Assembly (NCBI RefSeq): GCF_014323565.1
Contig: NZ_CP058669.1
Span: 558,001-622,000 of the forward strand
Reading direction: 5' to 3'
DNA length: 64,000 nucleotides
From: Hyphobacterium sp. CCMP332
Lineage (GTDB): Bacteria; Pseudomonadota; Alphaproteobacteria; Caulobacterales; Maricaulaceae
Translations under genes and position numbers: made by a program
Notes under the pieces: generated by a model
The model's input: the letters and a program-made list of their open reading frames with translations, nothing else
What the model was told of the DNA's origin: nothing
Databases searched by the model: none
Shown here: one piece after another, positions 28,651 through 38,018 of the stretch
Layout: every line of letters starts with the position of its first letter
How positions within the stretch are numbered: position 1 is the stretch's first letter

Positions 28651-29942
28651 CTTTCCTCCAGCAAGGGCAAAACCATCAGATGCATCAGAATGAGCGCCGC
28701 TGATTTCACAAACGGCCCCAGCGGGTCGGCCCACAATTCCGGCGTCAGCCAGCTACCCATCACAAGATATGCCAGTGTCAGTGCGATGCCCGCTTTGACC
28801 GCCAGAGCGGTTGTCATTCGCCAGACCAGTCCGGCACCGATGGCGATGTCAGCCGCAATGCCGGCCGCCACGAGCCAGCCTGCATGGTCTGCAGCGATAC
28901 TGTCTCTCAATACCTGCTCAGCCGCTGAAAACCGGAATACGGCAACAAGTCCGCTGATCAGCCAGAAAGCGGCAAGGCCGGAAACAACAATCGGGAATAG
29001 GAGGCTGAACCGGGCATGCCATCGATCCGCCAGCGTCGCAGGCTCCATTTCGAGGGATTGCTTCAGCGAATGTGCGGACCGCCCCAGAACGGCCTTTGTT
29101 TGCGATGCGTCGCCCGCGATACCATCGTCCAGAACCTTCACTGCGTTTGATCGAAGCGGCGAGCGCCAGCCCAGCCATCCCGCAAGATCGGCAAGATGCA
29201 CCGCGATCGCCGTCATCCATCGTGGCAGGTTGAGGGTCACTTTGTGCGGCGTCCAACCCAGCCAGTGGCGGATGCCCGCAACGATATCGGCCAGCGCGTG
29301 ATCATTGTCTTCAACAAGATCGGCATCGACGCCGGTCAGTTGCTCTGATCCGGCTGCAAGGGAAACGGCCTCGGCAATGTCATCCACTGAAATCGTCTGA
29401 ATGCGGCGGTCGCCAAAGGCCATCAGCCCGATGCCGGGAAGGGCGGCCAGCATCCGCAACAGAGCGGTGCCGCCATAAGCGGCATGTGCGATGACCAGTC
29501 CGGGCCGGTATATCGTCCAGTCGAGGTTGGACGCCTTCAGGCGCGCATCAGCCTCGCCCTTGGTCTGCATGAAGTCGGTGCCTGCATCAGCCGCCGCCAT
29601 GGTGGCGGAAATCTGTATGAAGCGTTTGACGCCCGCTTTTTCACAGGCCTCGATCAGGGCCTTGATTGCGGTCGACTGGACCGCCGACACATTGTCCCGA
29701 GGGCCCGATTGCAACGCGCCGGAGGCGTTCACCACCGCATCAATCCCGGTGATAACAGGCTGCCAATCGGCCGCCCCTGCCAGTCTGGCGACATCCGCGC
29801 CAATCCATTGCGCATCGGGAACAAGGCGCTGACCCGTGCCGGGATTGCGGCCGAGCCCGGTCACATCATGGCCGTCAGCGATCAGGCGGCGCGTAATGAC
29901 CGACCCGATCAGTCCATAACCGCCCAGCACAAGAATGCGCAT
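28647..29942 (-). CDS. SDR epimerase fused to DoxX-like membrane domain
   Basis: 431 residues from the ATG at 29940-29942, preceded by GGGGGAAAAG; an in-frame ATG four codons earlier (29954) is possible. Residues 1-300 form an NAD(P)-binding extended SDR fold of the NmrA/epimerase type, with the Rossmann motif GGYGLIG near 7-13. Residues about 305-430 are four hydrophobic helices like DoxX (GIAADIAIGAGLVWRMTTAL and LAYLVMGSWLTPELWADPLG). SDR-DoxX fusions are known as uncharacterised proteins; a membrane-bound redox enzyme is likely, substrate unknown. The DUF2269 gene follows in the same operon. Confidence 0.85.
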   Translation of the reverse strand: MRILVLGGYGLIGSVITRRLIADGHDVTGLGRNPGTGQRLVPDAQWIGADVARLAGAADWQPVITGIDAVVNASGALQSGPRDNVSAVQSTAIKALIEACEKAGVKRFIQISATMAAADAGTDFMQTKGEADARLKASNLDWTIYRPGLVIAHAAYGGTALLRMLAALPGIGLMAFGDRRIQTISVDDIAEAVSLAAGSEQLTGVDADLVEDNDHALADIVAGIRHWLGWTPHKVTLNLPRWMTAIAVHLADLAGWLGWRSPLRSNAVKVLDDGIAGDASQTKAVLGRSAHSLKQSLEMEPATLADRWHARFSLLFPIVVSGLAAFWLISGLVAVFRFSAAEQVLRDSIAADHAGWLVAAGIAADIAIGAGLVWRMTTALAVKAGIALTLAYLVMGSWLTPELWADPLGPFVKSAALILMHLMVLPLLEER

Positions 29943-30014
29943 CTTTTCCCCCATTCACCACCTACTCTGAGCGGTGGCGCCTGTCAGGGCAAGAGCCCGC
30001 ATTGCCTCACGGCG

Positions 30015-30042
30015 TTGACATCCCCCTTCAACCCGGTAAAAG
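30015..30042 (+). promoter_or_regulatory. Probable sigma-70 promoter of rpsD
   Basis: A perfect -35 TTGACA (30015-30020), 16 bases, then TAAAAG (30037-30042) as a weak -10. It leaves a leader of about 100 bases before the rpsD ATG. Support is the exact -35 and the strong expression expected of the gene. Confidence 0.45.
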
Positions 30043-30151
30043 CCGCGCTTCGCCCCTTCTACGGGCGTGATTACGGGTGGTGCGGTGCCGCCGTTGAGAT
30101 CGCAGTCTTCAGGTTCGAAGGCTGCCGGGCCGCGTCGAAAAAGAGAAGAGC

Positions 30152-30769
30152 ATGTCGAAGCGTCATACGCAGAAGTATAAAATTGACCGCCGCATGGGTG
30201 AAAACCTCTGGGGCCGTCCCAAATCCCCACTGAATTCCCGTCCCTATGGTCCTGGCCAGCACGGTCAGCGCCGCAAGGGCAAGCTGTCCGATTTCGGCCT
30301 GCAGCTGCGCGCAAAGCAGAAGCTGAAAGGCTATTACGGCAACATCACCGAAAAGCAGTTCCGCCGCATTTACGCCGAGGCCCAGCGCCTTCGCGGTAAC
30401 ACGGCCGAGCAGCTGATCGGTCTTCTGGAAAGCCGTCTGGATGCGATCGTCTATCGCGCCAAATTCGTGCCGACCGTGTTTGCGGCCCGTCAGTTCGTGA
30501 ATCACGGCCACGTCAAGGTGAACGGCAAGAAGGTCAACATTCCGTCCTACCGTGTGAAGCCGGGCGATGTCGTGGAAGTTCGCGAAAAGTCGCGCTCCAT
30601 GGCCCTCGTGCTGGAAGCACTGGAAAGCCCGGAACGCGATATTCCCGACTATATCGAAGTTGACGGCAAGGGCATGAAAGCCACCTATGTGCGCACACCG
30701 GAATTTGCTGATGTGCCGTATCCCGCACAAATGGAACCGAACCTCGTGGTCGAGTTCTACTCCTCGTAA
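30152..30769 (+). CDS. rpsD: 30S ribosomal protein S4
   Basis: Primary 16S rRNA binding protein of the small subunit. 205 residues, beginning [20 protein letters not shown], with the conserved [19 protein letters not shown] region and the S4 RNA-binding domain (about 94-155, [20 protein letters not shown] and [14 protein letters not shown]). It ends [10 protein letters not shown] as usual. Single-gene unit with its own terminator, separate from the main ribosomal operons as is usual in alphaproteobacteria. Confidence 0.98.
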   Translation: MSKRHTQKYKIDRRMGENLWGRPKSPLNSRPYGPGQHGQRRKGKLSDFGLQLRAKQKLKGYYGNITEKQFRRIYAEAQRLRGNTAEQLIGLLESRLDAIVYRAKFVPTVFAARQFVNHGHVKVNGKKVNIPSYRVKPGDVVEVREKSRSMALVLEALESPERDIPDYIEVDGKGMKATYVRTPEFADVPYPAQMEPNLVVEFYSS

Positions 30770-30792
30770 TTGTTGAGGAAATGCAGTTTGAG

Positions 30793-30828
30793 GGCCGCTT
30801 TGGTGTTGCACCAGAGCGGCCTTTCTTT
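30793..30828 (+). terminator. Rho-independent terminator of rpsD
   Basis: GGCCGCTTTGGTG pairs with CACCAGAGCGGCC (one G-T wobble) around a TTG loop at 30793-30821, followed by TTTCTTT. It begins 24 bases after the rpsD stop. Confidence 0.9.
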
Positions 30829-30844
30829 ATGGTGGAACGCTCTG

Positions 30845-30860
30845 CTGAATTTAAATTCAG
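30845..30860. repeat. 16-base perfect palindrome in AT-rich gap
   Basis: CTGAATTTAAATTCAG, a perfect 16-base palindrome with TTTAAA at its centre, in the 295-base gap between rpsD and the lipoprotein gene. The gap is visibly AT-richer than the surroundings and has no convincing gene. The palindrome could be an operator for a dimeric regulator; no regulator gene is adjacent. Confidence 0.5.
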
Positions 30861-31064
30861 ACAAGTTGAATCAAGTAATTGCTCCAATCCATTGGAAAAG
30901 AGTCATATTCTCGCTCCGCCTCAAGTTTTGAATCTTTTTTCGCCCGTAACGCGAGTCAGGGCCATGTAAATTCCCGCCAGGCATGAGTTTGCATCGGCCT
31001 GCGCTTTGCATGGAGAGGCAAACACGCTTATCAATTTGATTCAGGAAATCCCCGGAGTCGCCTA

Positions 31065-31451
31065 ATGACACCTCGTTTATTCGCAATCGCGCTTTTGCCT
31101 CTTTCTCTGGCCGCTTGTTCGACAGTTCAGAACCTGCCCCTTATGCCCGGCGGAGATCGGGAAGAGACTGTCGTGGCGTCCAACGAAAACATTGCCATTC
31201 ATGGCTGGCGGATTGTCGGCGATGACATTCTGGTGGTGCGGGTGCCGTCGAATGGCTGTACCCAGAAAGCCGATCTGACGGTCGATGTGCGCAGCCGCCG
31301 CGGCGAAACGCAGGTTACGCTCGGACGCTCACGCGACGATTATTGCCGCGCCCTGGTGCCGGAGGGGGTCGAGATTCCGTTCGGTTTTGAAGAACTCGGC
31401 GTCCGTCCCGGTGCGAATGTAACGGTCATGAATCCGATTCTGGAAGGGTAG
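31065..31451 (+). CDS. Small lipoprotein of unknown function
   Basis: 128 residues. Lipoprotein signal with lipobox SLAAC (Cys18). The mature part is short and beta-rich with two further cysteines, in NGCTQKAD (near 65) and RDDYCRAL (near 93), which could form a disulfide. Family not recognised. The 3' end overlaps the end of the convergent membrane-protein gene by 26 bases, which is unusual in this window and means that one of the two C-termini may be mis-annotated. Confidence 0.7.
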   Translation: MTPRLFAIALLPLSLAACSTVQNLPLMPGGDREETVVASNENIAIHGWRIVGDDILVVRVPSNGCTQKADLTVDVRSRRGETQVTLGRSRDDYCRALVPEGVEIPFGFEELGVRPGANVTVMNPILEG

Positions 31452-31917
31452 TTCGCTTAATGTGAATCATGGAAGTTGCTGCAAGAGCTGCATATCCCAT
31501 CGACAAATAAGTAGCTTGAAACATCCAGTCGGGACGCATCCAATGAGGATATTCAGAGCGGTTTCCGCCTGAATTCACTGCGTCGCTGAAGATATACAAT
31601 AGACTCGTGAGAAAACCGGCTATTGAAACCAGGCAACCCAAAAGCGCCAGTGGAAGCACAAACCGCAACAAAATCCGCACGATTGAAGAAACAATCAAAG
31701 GGTTTTTGCTTGCCGTACTCAGTACCCACAAAAGAAAATAGGCCATTGAGAAAATTAGCGGCCACGACATCATTGCTTTAAAAAATGCGACCAAGACGTC
31801 TAGCGGGATGTAGGGCCCAAGCCATAACCATACCGGCACCAAATGATGTGCGACCCCGCTAAGCACGACCGGGATTGCAAGAATGGTAAATTGAGTTATC
31901 CCAAGCGCATATCGCAT
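31426..31917 (-). CDS. Hypothetical four-helix membrane protein, AT-rich gene
   Basis: 163 residues, with four strongly hydrophobic segments (about 8-28, 35-68, 80-112 and 135-150). No family recognised. The gene is clearly AT-richer than its neighbours, uses codons such as TTA and ATA freely, and has no clear ribosome-binding site, so it may be recently acquired. Hydrophobic pattern and length argue for a real gene. It overlaps the convergent lipoprotein gene by 26 bases at the 3' ends. Confidence 0.55.
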   Translation of the reverse strand: MRYALGITQFTILAIPVVLSGVAHHLVPVWLWLGPYIPLDVLVAFFKAMMSWPLIFSMAYFLLWVLSTASKNPLIVSSIVRILLRFVLPLALLGCLVSIAGFLTSLLYIFSDAVNSGGNRSEYPHWMRPDWMFQATYLSMGYAALAATSMIHIKRTTLPESDS

Positions 31918-31994
31918 AGATGCAGAGTGACTGATTTATGCGTCAGCACTCAACGTTTATTTGATTCACATGCAGTGATGGGTGTTGGGTGAGC

Positions 31995-32327
31995 TCAAGC
32001 GTCAGCCGCCAGAACGCCCTTGTCTTGCAGGAAGGGGCGAAGCTCGCCTTCTTCGAACATTTCCTTGATGATGTCGCAGCCGCCGACAAATTCGCCCTTC
32101 ACATAAAGCTGGGGAATGGTCGGCCAGTCGGAATAGGCCTTGATGCCTTCCCGGATGTCCTGATCTTCCAGCACATTCACGGAGGCATATTCCACGCCGA
32201 GATGCCCCAGAACACCTGCCACAACAGACGAGAAACCGCATTGCGGGAAAATCGGCGTGCCCTTCATGAACAGGACAACATCATTCTTCTCGACCATGTC
32301 CTTGATTTCGGCTTGTACGTCGCTCAT
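31995..32327 (-). CDS. grxD: Monothiol glutaredoxin Grx4/GrxD
   Basis: Carries and delivers [2Fe-2S] clusters, usually as a complex with a BolA protein, in the cytoplasm. 110 residues with the monothiol active site CGFS (residues 30-33) in KGTPIFPQCGFS, the conserved WPTIPQLYVKGEFVGGCDI and a C-terminal helix. Downstream of an aldo/keto reductase gene and a BolA gene on the same strand; bolA-grxD linkage is common in alphaproteobacteria. Confidence 0.95.
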   Translation of the reverse strand: MSDVQAEIKDMVEKNDVVLFMKGTPIFPQCGFSSVVAGVLGHLGVEYASVNVLEDQDIREGIKAYSDWPTIPQLYVKGEFVGGCDIIKEMFEEGELRPFLQDKGVLAADA

Positions 32328-32356
32328 TCCGGCACTCCTTGAGGTTTGGCTAGGAG

Positions 32357-33199
32357 CTAGGCACGGCGGGCCCCTGCGTCAAGACGTGCGAGTTGCGCCA
32401 GCTGCTTGAGATGCGCGGATTTCGAGGTCTGAACCAGCAGGCAATCGGTCTGGTGGCTGTCCAGTGCCCATTGAAAAGCCTCAAGAATGGATAGCTGGCC
32501 TTTGGGCGGTGACGGGTCTCCGGTCCAGCGGTCTGCCAGTCGCTTCAGCTGGCGTTTGAAATACCAGCGGTCTGTCTTGTCGAGCGATAGCTTCAGCGCG
32601 GGCTTTGCGCCATTCTTGGCCTCGATTGAAAAAATGCGCTTACCCGCATCTTGCGCTGCCAGAAGGCGGTCGGTCTGCGGGGCGGGCATGCCGGCATAAT
32701 TGGGCGCCATGATGATATCGAAGGCCGGATGCCGTATCGGGATATCCAGTTCATCATCACGGCCGGATGCGCCGATATACCGGACAAGCCCGTCCGATTT
32801 CAGCTGTGACAGGCTCTCATGGAGGTTGTCATTGAGCTCTCCGGATGCAGCGCCCTGCAGGAGCAGTGCGTCGACATGGCCGACGCGCAACCGTTTCAGA
32901 CTGCCTTCGAGCGACGCGCGGATGCCGGCCGGCGTAAAATCGCGCCGGTCCGTCTCGTCGACGATCCCGGCCTTGGTCACGATGAAGACCCGATCCCGGT
33001 CGGTCCCGGTCAAGGCCTCGCCAAGGCGGCTTTCGGCTTCGCCATCGCCGTATTTCGGTGCGGTATCGAAAACCGTTATACCCAGATCAATAGCTTCAAG
33101 GATCAGGCGGATGGTTTGCGGACGGTCCACAGCATTACATTTGTGGGGGCCGGACACGCCAAACCCCAGCCGTGAAATCTCCGACAGATCCAGTGTCAC
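32357..33199 (-). CDS. Aldo/keto reductase
   Basis: NADPH-dependent oxidoreductase of the AKR superfamily. 280 residues. The catalytic Asp and Tyr are visible in ITVFDTAPKYGDGEAE (near 40-55), with the substrate-strand motif LRVGHVDALLLQG near 108-120. C-terminal half is somewhat divergent, without the usual long NADPH-binding loop signature, so the substrate cannot be predicted. The start overlaps the bolA stop by 4 bases and grxD follows after 29 bases, which places this reductase within an iron-sulfur trafficking pair. Confidence 0.85.
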   Translation of the reverse strand: MTLDLSEISRLGFGVSGPHKCNAVDRPQTIRLILEAIDLGITVFDTAPKYGDGEAESRLGEALTGTDRDRVFIVTKAGIVDETDRRDFTPAGIRASLEGSLKRLRVGHVDALLLQGAASGELNDNLHESLSQLKSDGLVRYIGASGRDDELDIPIRHPAFDIIMAPNYAGMPAPQTDRLLAAQDAGKRIFSIEAKNGAKPALKLSLDKTDRWYFKRQLKRLADRWTGDPSPPKGQLSILEAFQWALDSHQTDCLLVQTSKSAHLKQLAQLARLDAGARRA

Positions 33200-33426
33200 G
33201 GGGCTTTGGTTTTCAGCTTCAAGGCATGCAGTTCGCCGCCCATGCGCCCGCCAAGGGCTGCATACACCATCTGGTGTTGCCTGATTCGGGGCAGTCCGCG
33301 AAACGCCTCCGCGGTGACGATAGCTTCATAATGGTCGCCATCCCCGGCCAGATCATTGATCTCGACCCTGGCACCCTCAATTCCGTCCTCGATCAGGCGG
33401 ACAATATCTTCGGCATTCATTGGCAT
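33196..33426 (-). CDS. BolA-family protein
   Basis: 76 residues: a BolA fold of the short YrbA/IbaG-like type, with the conserved FRGLPRIRQHQMVYAALG region; the histidine in RQHQ is the usual cluster ligand with Grx4. It starts MPMNAEDIVRLIE; either Met1 or Met3 could initiate. BolA proteins partner with monothiol glutaredoxins to handle [2Fe-2S] clusters. Coupled to the aldo/keto reductase by a 4-base overlap, with grxD as third gene. Confidence 0.9.
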   Translation of the reverse strand: MPMNAEDIVRLIEDGIEGARVEINDLAGDGDHYEAIVTAEAFRGLPRIRQHQMVYAALGGRMGGELHALKLKTKAP

Positions 33427-33508
33427 GACAGAATCGTATGTGGCGGCTTCCGATCCGTTTGTATAGACCGTTCTTCAATATCTGCCATGTCAGTGGAGTA
33501 CAGGAAAC

Positions 33509-34519
33509 ATGCGTCATCTCGTTTTTGGTCTTGCCGCAGCGCTCGCTGCAACCCTTCCGGCCGCCGCGCAGGACATCAATGCCGAACAGGCGCTGGATGA
33601 TCTGCGTGCCCTGACGACGGATGAAATGGATGGCCGCCGTACCGGCACGCAAGGCGCTGCTGATGCCCGCGCCTATATCAGTGAACGGTTTTTCCTGTCG
33701 GGCCTGATGGCGTTTGGCGAAACATGGGAACAGGCCTTCACCTATTCGCCGCGCCGCTCGGCTGAAGAGATGCAGGGCATCAATCTTGTCGGCTATCATG
33801 CCGGCTCAGGCGGGGCAGATGACGGCCCGGTGATCGTCGTGACGGCCCACTATGATCATCTGGGAAATTGCAGCGGCCAGATCTGCAATGGTGCGGATGA
33901 CAACGCGTCGGGCGTAGCGGCGCTGATCGCCGTGGCCGAAGCGCTGCGCGACAACCCGCCGGAACACACCATCATCTTTGCGGCCCTCGACGCCGAGGAA
34001 AACGGGCTGAATGGCGCGCGGGCCCTGGTGGCGGATTTGCCGGTGGACCAGAGTCGCGTCGTGCTCAATATCAATCTGGATATGCTGGCCATCAATGCCG
34101 AGAATGAATTGCCGGCGGCCGGCGCGTTTCACTTTCCCTTCCTGCGCGATCATATCGACGCGGTTGAGGTGACAGAACCGACAAATCTCGTTCAGGGCTA
34201 TGATTCACCCGAATGGGGGCCCGGCGGTGACTGGACCTACTCATCTGACCATGCGGCGTTTCATGATGCCGGCATTCCCTGGATCTACTATGGCGTGGAT
34301 TTTCACGAGCATTACCACGAGCCGACGGACGAGTTCGAAGTGGTCCAGCAGGACTTCTTCCTCTCCAATGCCCAGACCGTTCTGAACGCCGTCGTCTATT
34401 TTGACGAAAATCTCGCCACGATTGCTGGCGAATTGGCGGCACATCGTGCCGCCGCGCCAGACGTGGAGGAAGCCCGCACCGACGAGAATGGCCGCTTCAT
34501 CAAGCCGGGCATGGAATAG
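33509..34519 (+). CDS. Exported M28-family zinc peptidase
   Basis: 336 residues. Signal peptide with cleavage near PAAAQD (about 21). The zinc ligands of the M28 family are visible in order: TAHYDHLG (His, near 112), GADDNASGV (Asp), DAEENG (Glu-Glu), NINLDML (Asp) and HYHEPTDEFE (His, near 270). Expected to be a periplasmic or secreted aminopeptidase. It is on the opposite strand between bolA and purL, which in many relatives are neighbours, and ends 3 bases before the purL stop. Confidence 0.9.
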   Translation: MRHLVFGLAAALAATLPAAAQDINAEQALDDLRALTTDEMDGRRTGTQGAADARAYISERFFLSGLMAFGETWEQAFTYSPRRSAEEMQGINLVGYHAGSGGADDGPVIVVTAHYDHLGNCSGQICNGADDNASGVAALIAVAEALRDNPPEHTIIFAALDAEENGLNGARALVADLPVDQSRVVLNINLDMLAINAENELPAAGAFHFPFLRDHIDAVEVTEPTNLVQGYDSPEWGPGGDWTYSSDHAAFHDAGIPWIYYGVDFHEHYHEPTDEFEVVQQDFFLSNAQTVLNAVVYFDENLATIAGELAAHRAAAPDVEEARTDENGRFIKPGME

Positions 34520-34522
34520 GCC

Positions 34523-36730
34523 CTACGCCTCACCCATCAGGGTCGGCATGAAGCTCTCATTGACGGCTTTGAGGTCCGCAATCGAGACCTCGATCGTGCC
34601 ATTGATGGTCAGCGCGTCTCCGCCCGCGATGCCGATGACGTGCAGCGGCACACCGGCGGCCCTGGCGGCCTTGCGCATGTCTTTTGCCGCAGCTTCATCG
34701 ACCGCCAGCAGATAGCGCGCCTGGTCTTCACCGAAGAGCCAGCCATGCAGAGGCAGGTCGCTGTCATGAACAAGGTTCAGTCCGGTTCCCGATGCCATCG
34801 CCATTTCCGACGCGGCAGCCGCCAGACCGCCATCTGACAGGTCGTGGCAGGCCTTGATATGACCAGCCCGGATTTGCGTGCGAACGAAATCGCCATTGCG
34901 TTTTTCAGCGTCGAGATCGACCGGGGGAGGGCTGCCGTCTTCGCGGTTCTCGATGACGCGCAAATAGATAGATGCGCCGAGATGTCCTTCAGTGTCGCCG
35001 ACAACCATCAGGATGTCGCCGGTTTTAACGCAGCCATATCCCATGCGCTTTGAGATGTTCGGGATCAGGCCGACGCCGCCCACAGCCGGGGTCGGCGGAA
35101 TCGCGAAGCCATTGGTCTCGTTGTAGAGCGACACATTTCCCGACGCGACCGGGAAGTTGAGGACACGGCAGGCTTCCGACATGCCTTCCACGCATTCAGC
35201 GAACTGCCCCATGATGTGTTCTTTTTCGGGGTTGCCGAAATTCATGCAGTCGGTAATCGCAATCGGGTCGGCGCCGACAGCCGTCAGATTGCGCCAGGCC
35301 TCGGCAACGGCCTGCTTGCCGCCCTCGATCGGGTGGTTCTCGCAATAGCGCGGCGTACAATCGGTGGTGATGGCGATCGCCTTGTTGGTGCCATGGACGC
35401 GCACGATTGCGGCATCCGCCGGGTCCTCGGAGGAGGCTGCCGTGTCCGCCATGACGTGGCGGTCATATTGCTTCCAGATCCAGGCCTTCGAGGACAGGTC
35501 GGGCGAGACCATCATCGTCAGAATGGCTTCGGCATAATCCTTCGGCTGGGACAGCTCGTCCGCAAAAATAGCCGGTTCCGGCTGGGCGCGCTGCCATGGG
35601 CGCTCGTAAAGGGGCGCATCCTCGGCCAGCGGATCGAGCGGGATGTCGCAGACGGTTTCGCCCTTATGGGTCAGCACCATGCGGCCGGTATCGGTCGTGC
35701 GGCCGATCGTGGCGACGTCCAGTTCCCACTTGTTGAAAATGGCCTCGGCGATGTGTTCCTTGCCCGGCTTCAGGATGAAGAGCATCCGTTCCTGACTTTC
35801 AGACAGCATCATCTCGTAGGCGGTCATGTTGTCTTCGCGCTGGGGCACCTTGTCGAGGTCCATCAGCAAGCCAACCTGACCCTTACCTGCCATTTCAACA
35901 GACGACGAGGTGAGGCCGGCAGCGCCCATATCCTGAACCGCGGCAATGGCGTCGGTCTCCATCAGCTCCAGACAGGCTTCGATCAGTTTCTTCTCGACAA
36001 ACGGATCGCCGACCTGAACGGTCGGGCGCTTCTCATCGCTCTCATCGTCAAATTCGGCCGATGCCATGGTCGCGCCATGAATGCCGTCGCGGCCGGTCTT
36101 GGAGCCGACATAGACGATGGGTTGGCCCGGCTCGGCGCCGCGCGCATAGAAAATCTTGTCCGCATCAGCGAGGCCCACCGCCATCGCATTGACGAGGATA
36201 TTGCCGTTATAGCCGGAGTGAAAATTGGTCTCGCCGCCCACAGTGGGCACGCCCACGCAATTACCATAGCCGCCAATGCCGGCCACGACGCCGGAAACCA
36301 GCTGCCGCGTCTTGGCATGATCCGGCGCGCCGAAGCGCAGCGCATTCATCAGCGCAATCGGGCGCGCACCCATGGTGAAGACATCACGTAAAATGCCGCC
36401 CACACCCGTCGCTGCGCCCTGATAGGGCTCGATATAGGACGGGTGGTTGTGGCTCTCCATCTTGAAGATACAAGCCTGACCATCGCCAATGTCGACAACA
36501 CCGGCATTCTCGCCCGGGCCCTGGATGACCTTCTCGCCCGTCACTGGGAATTTCTTCAGGTGAACGCGGGAAGATTTGTAGGAGCAATGCTCGGACCACA
36601 TGACCGAGAAAATACCCAGCTCGACGATGTTCGGGGCGCGGCCCAGAATTTCGACGGCTTTCTCATACTCATCCGCGGGCAGGTGCGAAGCCGCAATTTC
36701 CGGAGTAATGCCGTCAGCATATTGGGTCAT
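34523..36730 (-). CDS. purL: Phosphoribosylformylglycinamidine synthase subunit PurL
   Basis: ATP-dependent conversion of FGAR to FGAM in purine synthesis. 735 residues from the ATG at 36728-36730 ([20 protein letters not shown]), the small PurL that needs PurS and PurQ as partners. Motifs: [14 protein letters not shown] near 42, [10 protein letters not shown] near 71, [19 protein letters not shown] near 91 (ATP site), and the C-terminal [19 protein letters not shown]. purQ ends 1 base before the start, in the same direction. Confidence 0.97.
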   Translation of the reverse strand: MTQYADGITPEIAASHLPADEYEKAVEILGRAPNIVELGIFSVMWSEHCSYKSSRVHLKKFPVTGEKVIQGPGENAGVVDIGDGQACIFKMESHNHPSYIEPYQGAATGVGGILRDVFTMGARPIALMNALRFGAPDHAKTRQLVSGVVAGIGGYGNCVGVPTVGGETNFHSGYNGNILVNAMAVGLADADKIFYARGAEPGQPIVYVGSKTGRDGIHGATMASAEFDDESDEKRPTVQVGDPFVEKKLIEACLELMETDAIAAVQDMGAAGLTSSSVEMAGKGQVGLLMDLDKVPQREDNMTAYEMMLSESQERMLFILKPGKEHIAEAIFNKWELDVATIGRTTDTGRMVLTHKGETVCDIPLDPLAEDAPLYERPWQRAQPEPAIFADELSQPKDYAEAILTMMVSPDLSSKAWIWKQYDRHVMADTAASSEDPADAAIVRVHGTNKAIAITTDCTPRYCENHPIEGGKQAVAEAWRNLTAVGADPIAITDCMNFGNPEKEHIMGQFAECVEGMSEACRVLNFPVASGNVSLYNETNGFAIPPTPAVGGVGLIPNISKRMGYGCVKTGDILMVVGDTEGHLGASIYLRVIENREDGSPPPVDLDAEKRNGDFVRTQIRAGHIKACHDLSDGGLAAAASEMAMASGTGLNLVHDSDLPLHGWLFGEDQARYLLAVDEAAAKDMRKAARAAGVPLHVIGIAGGDALTINGTIEVSIADLKAVNESFMPTLMGEA

Positions 36731-36731
36731 A

Positions 36732-37394
36732 TCACGCACTCCCCAAGAGGCTTTCAAAGACAGCGAGGCCGTCCGTTCCGCCATGATCGGCGTCGATGGC
36801 GCGCTCGGGGTGGGGCATCATGCCCATCACATTGCCGCGCTCATTGGTAATGCCGGCGATATCGCGCGCAGACCCGTTGGGGTTTCGCGCATAGCGGAAG
36901 ACGACCTGTCCTTCGCTCTCCAGCCGGTCCAGCGTCTCGTTGTCAGCAAAGTAATTGCCGTCATGGTGCGCGATCGGGATCACCACATCGCGGTTGGTCG
37001 CATAGCCGCCGGTGAAGCGCGTATTTGCATTCTCCACCCGCAAGGGTGATTTCTCGCAAACAAAGTGCAGGCTGGCATTGCGCATCAGCGCGCCGGGAAG
37101 AAGCCCGGTCTCGATCAGTATCTGGAAGCCGTTACAGACACCCAGCACGGGCTTGCCAGCCTCGGCGTGGGCTTTCACGGCCGGAATGATGTGCGAGACC
37201 CCCGCCATCGCCCCGCAGCGCAGATAGTCACCATAGGAAAAGCCGCCGGGCAGCATCACGAATTCCGTGCCATCGGGCAGGGCGGTTTCCTGATGCCAGA
37301 CCATGGCCGGCGCGGCTCCCGTCACCTTCTCGATCGCCATGGCGGCATCGCGATCACAATTGGACCCGGGAAAGACAATAACAGCGGATTTCAT
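36732..37394 (-). CDS. purQ: Phosphoribosylformylglycinamidine synthase glutaminase subunit PurQ
   Basis: Supplies ammonia from glutamine to PurL. 220 residues from the ATG at 37392-37394. It begins [16 protein letters not shown], has the class I amidotransferase nucleophile elbow VLGVCNGFQ (Cys near 87) and the His/Glu pair in [10 protein letters not shown] near 193. Its partner PurS lies upstream but is separated from purQ by the parDE pair. Confidence 0.97.
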   Translation of the reverse strand: MKSAVIVFPGSNCDRDAAMAIEKVTGAAPAMVWHQETALPDGTEFVMLPGGFSYGDYLRCGAMAGVSHIIPAVKAHAEAGKPVLGVCNGFQILIETGLLPGALMRNASLHFVCEKSPLRVENANTRFTGGYATNRDVVIPIAHHDGNYFADNETLDRLESEGQVVFRYARNPNGSARDIAGITNERGNVMGMMPHPERAIDADHGGTDGLAVFESLLGSA

Positions 37395-37457
37395 GGCGCA
37401 GCCTTTAGCAATGCGGCCCGACAAAAGCGAGCCCCGGGAATCAGCAGAGATGCGGGA

Positions 37458-37745
37458 TCATAGATGAAGCTGGGGAAGCTGTGATCCATGCAGCACACGC
37501 AGGATCAGAAGACGGTCCTCGACCTTTTGATAATAGATAACGTGGGAACGAAAACTGATGCGGCGAACGAAGCCGATTTTTAATTCCGTACCAACTGCCG
37601 GAAAGTCCAGCAACCGCGCAATGGCACTCTGCAGGCCCGCCCGATAGGCGTCAGTTGCTGCGAAACCAAAATTCATATCGCTATAGAAAGCGATGTCTTT
37701 GAGGTCTCCGGCGACCAGCGGCGTAATCTCAAGGACGAGCGCCAT
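37458..37745 (-). CDS. parE: ParE/RelE-family toxin
   Basis: 95 residues from the ATG at 37743-37745 (MALVLEITPLVAGDLKDIAF). Contains the ParE pattern of an N-terminal helix pair, then FPAVGTELKIGFVRRISFRSHVIYYQ and a final strand LLILRVLHGSQ. ParE toxins poison DNA gyrase; RelE relatives cleave mRNA; the sequence is closer to ParE. Its start lies inside the antitoxin gene (17-base overlap), the usual antitoxin-first arrangement. Positioned between purS and purQ. Confidence 0.85.
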   Translation of the reverse strand: MALVLEITPLVAGDLKDIAFYSDMNFGFAATDAYRAGLQSAIARLLDFPAVGTELKIGFVRRISFRSHVIYYQKVEDRLLILRVLHGSQLPQLHL

Positions 37746-37983
37746 TCGCAATCGCTTCTGCCCGGGCCTCATCAAAAATCTGATCGATGGTCTTGTCGCT
37801 CACACCGCTGTCGATGCCCTCCTGGATCAGGCGCTCCAGCTCACTTTGCTGGGCCGCACGTTCCTGTTCGCGGCGGATCAGGTCGCGGACATAATCGCTG
37901 ACATTGGCAAAGCGGCCATTGCCTGCCTGTTGTTCGACAAAGGCCTTCAGGCCGTCGGGAAGAGAGATGTTCATGGTCGCCAT
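37729..37983 (-). CDS. parD: ParD-family antitoxin
   Basis: 84 residues from the ATG at 37981-37983, preceded by GGAG at 7 bases. The N-terminal ribbon-helix-helix DNA-binding domain MATMNISLPDGLKAFVEQQ and YVRDLIRREQER is typical of ParD/CopG; the C-terminal helical tail (SELERLIQEGIDSG) would wrap the toxin. An upstream in-frame ATG (38037) is rejected because it lies across the palindrome that probably serves as operator. Confidence 0.87.
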   Translation of the reverse strand: MATMNISLPDGLKAFVEQQAGNGRFANVSDYVRDLIRREQERAAQQSELERLIQEGIDSGVSDKTIDQIFDEARAEAIANGARP

Positions 37984-38018
37984 AATGTGCTCCTTTGAAG
38001 AGTGTATATCATGGCAGA

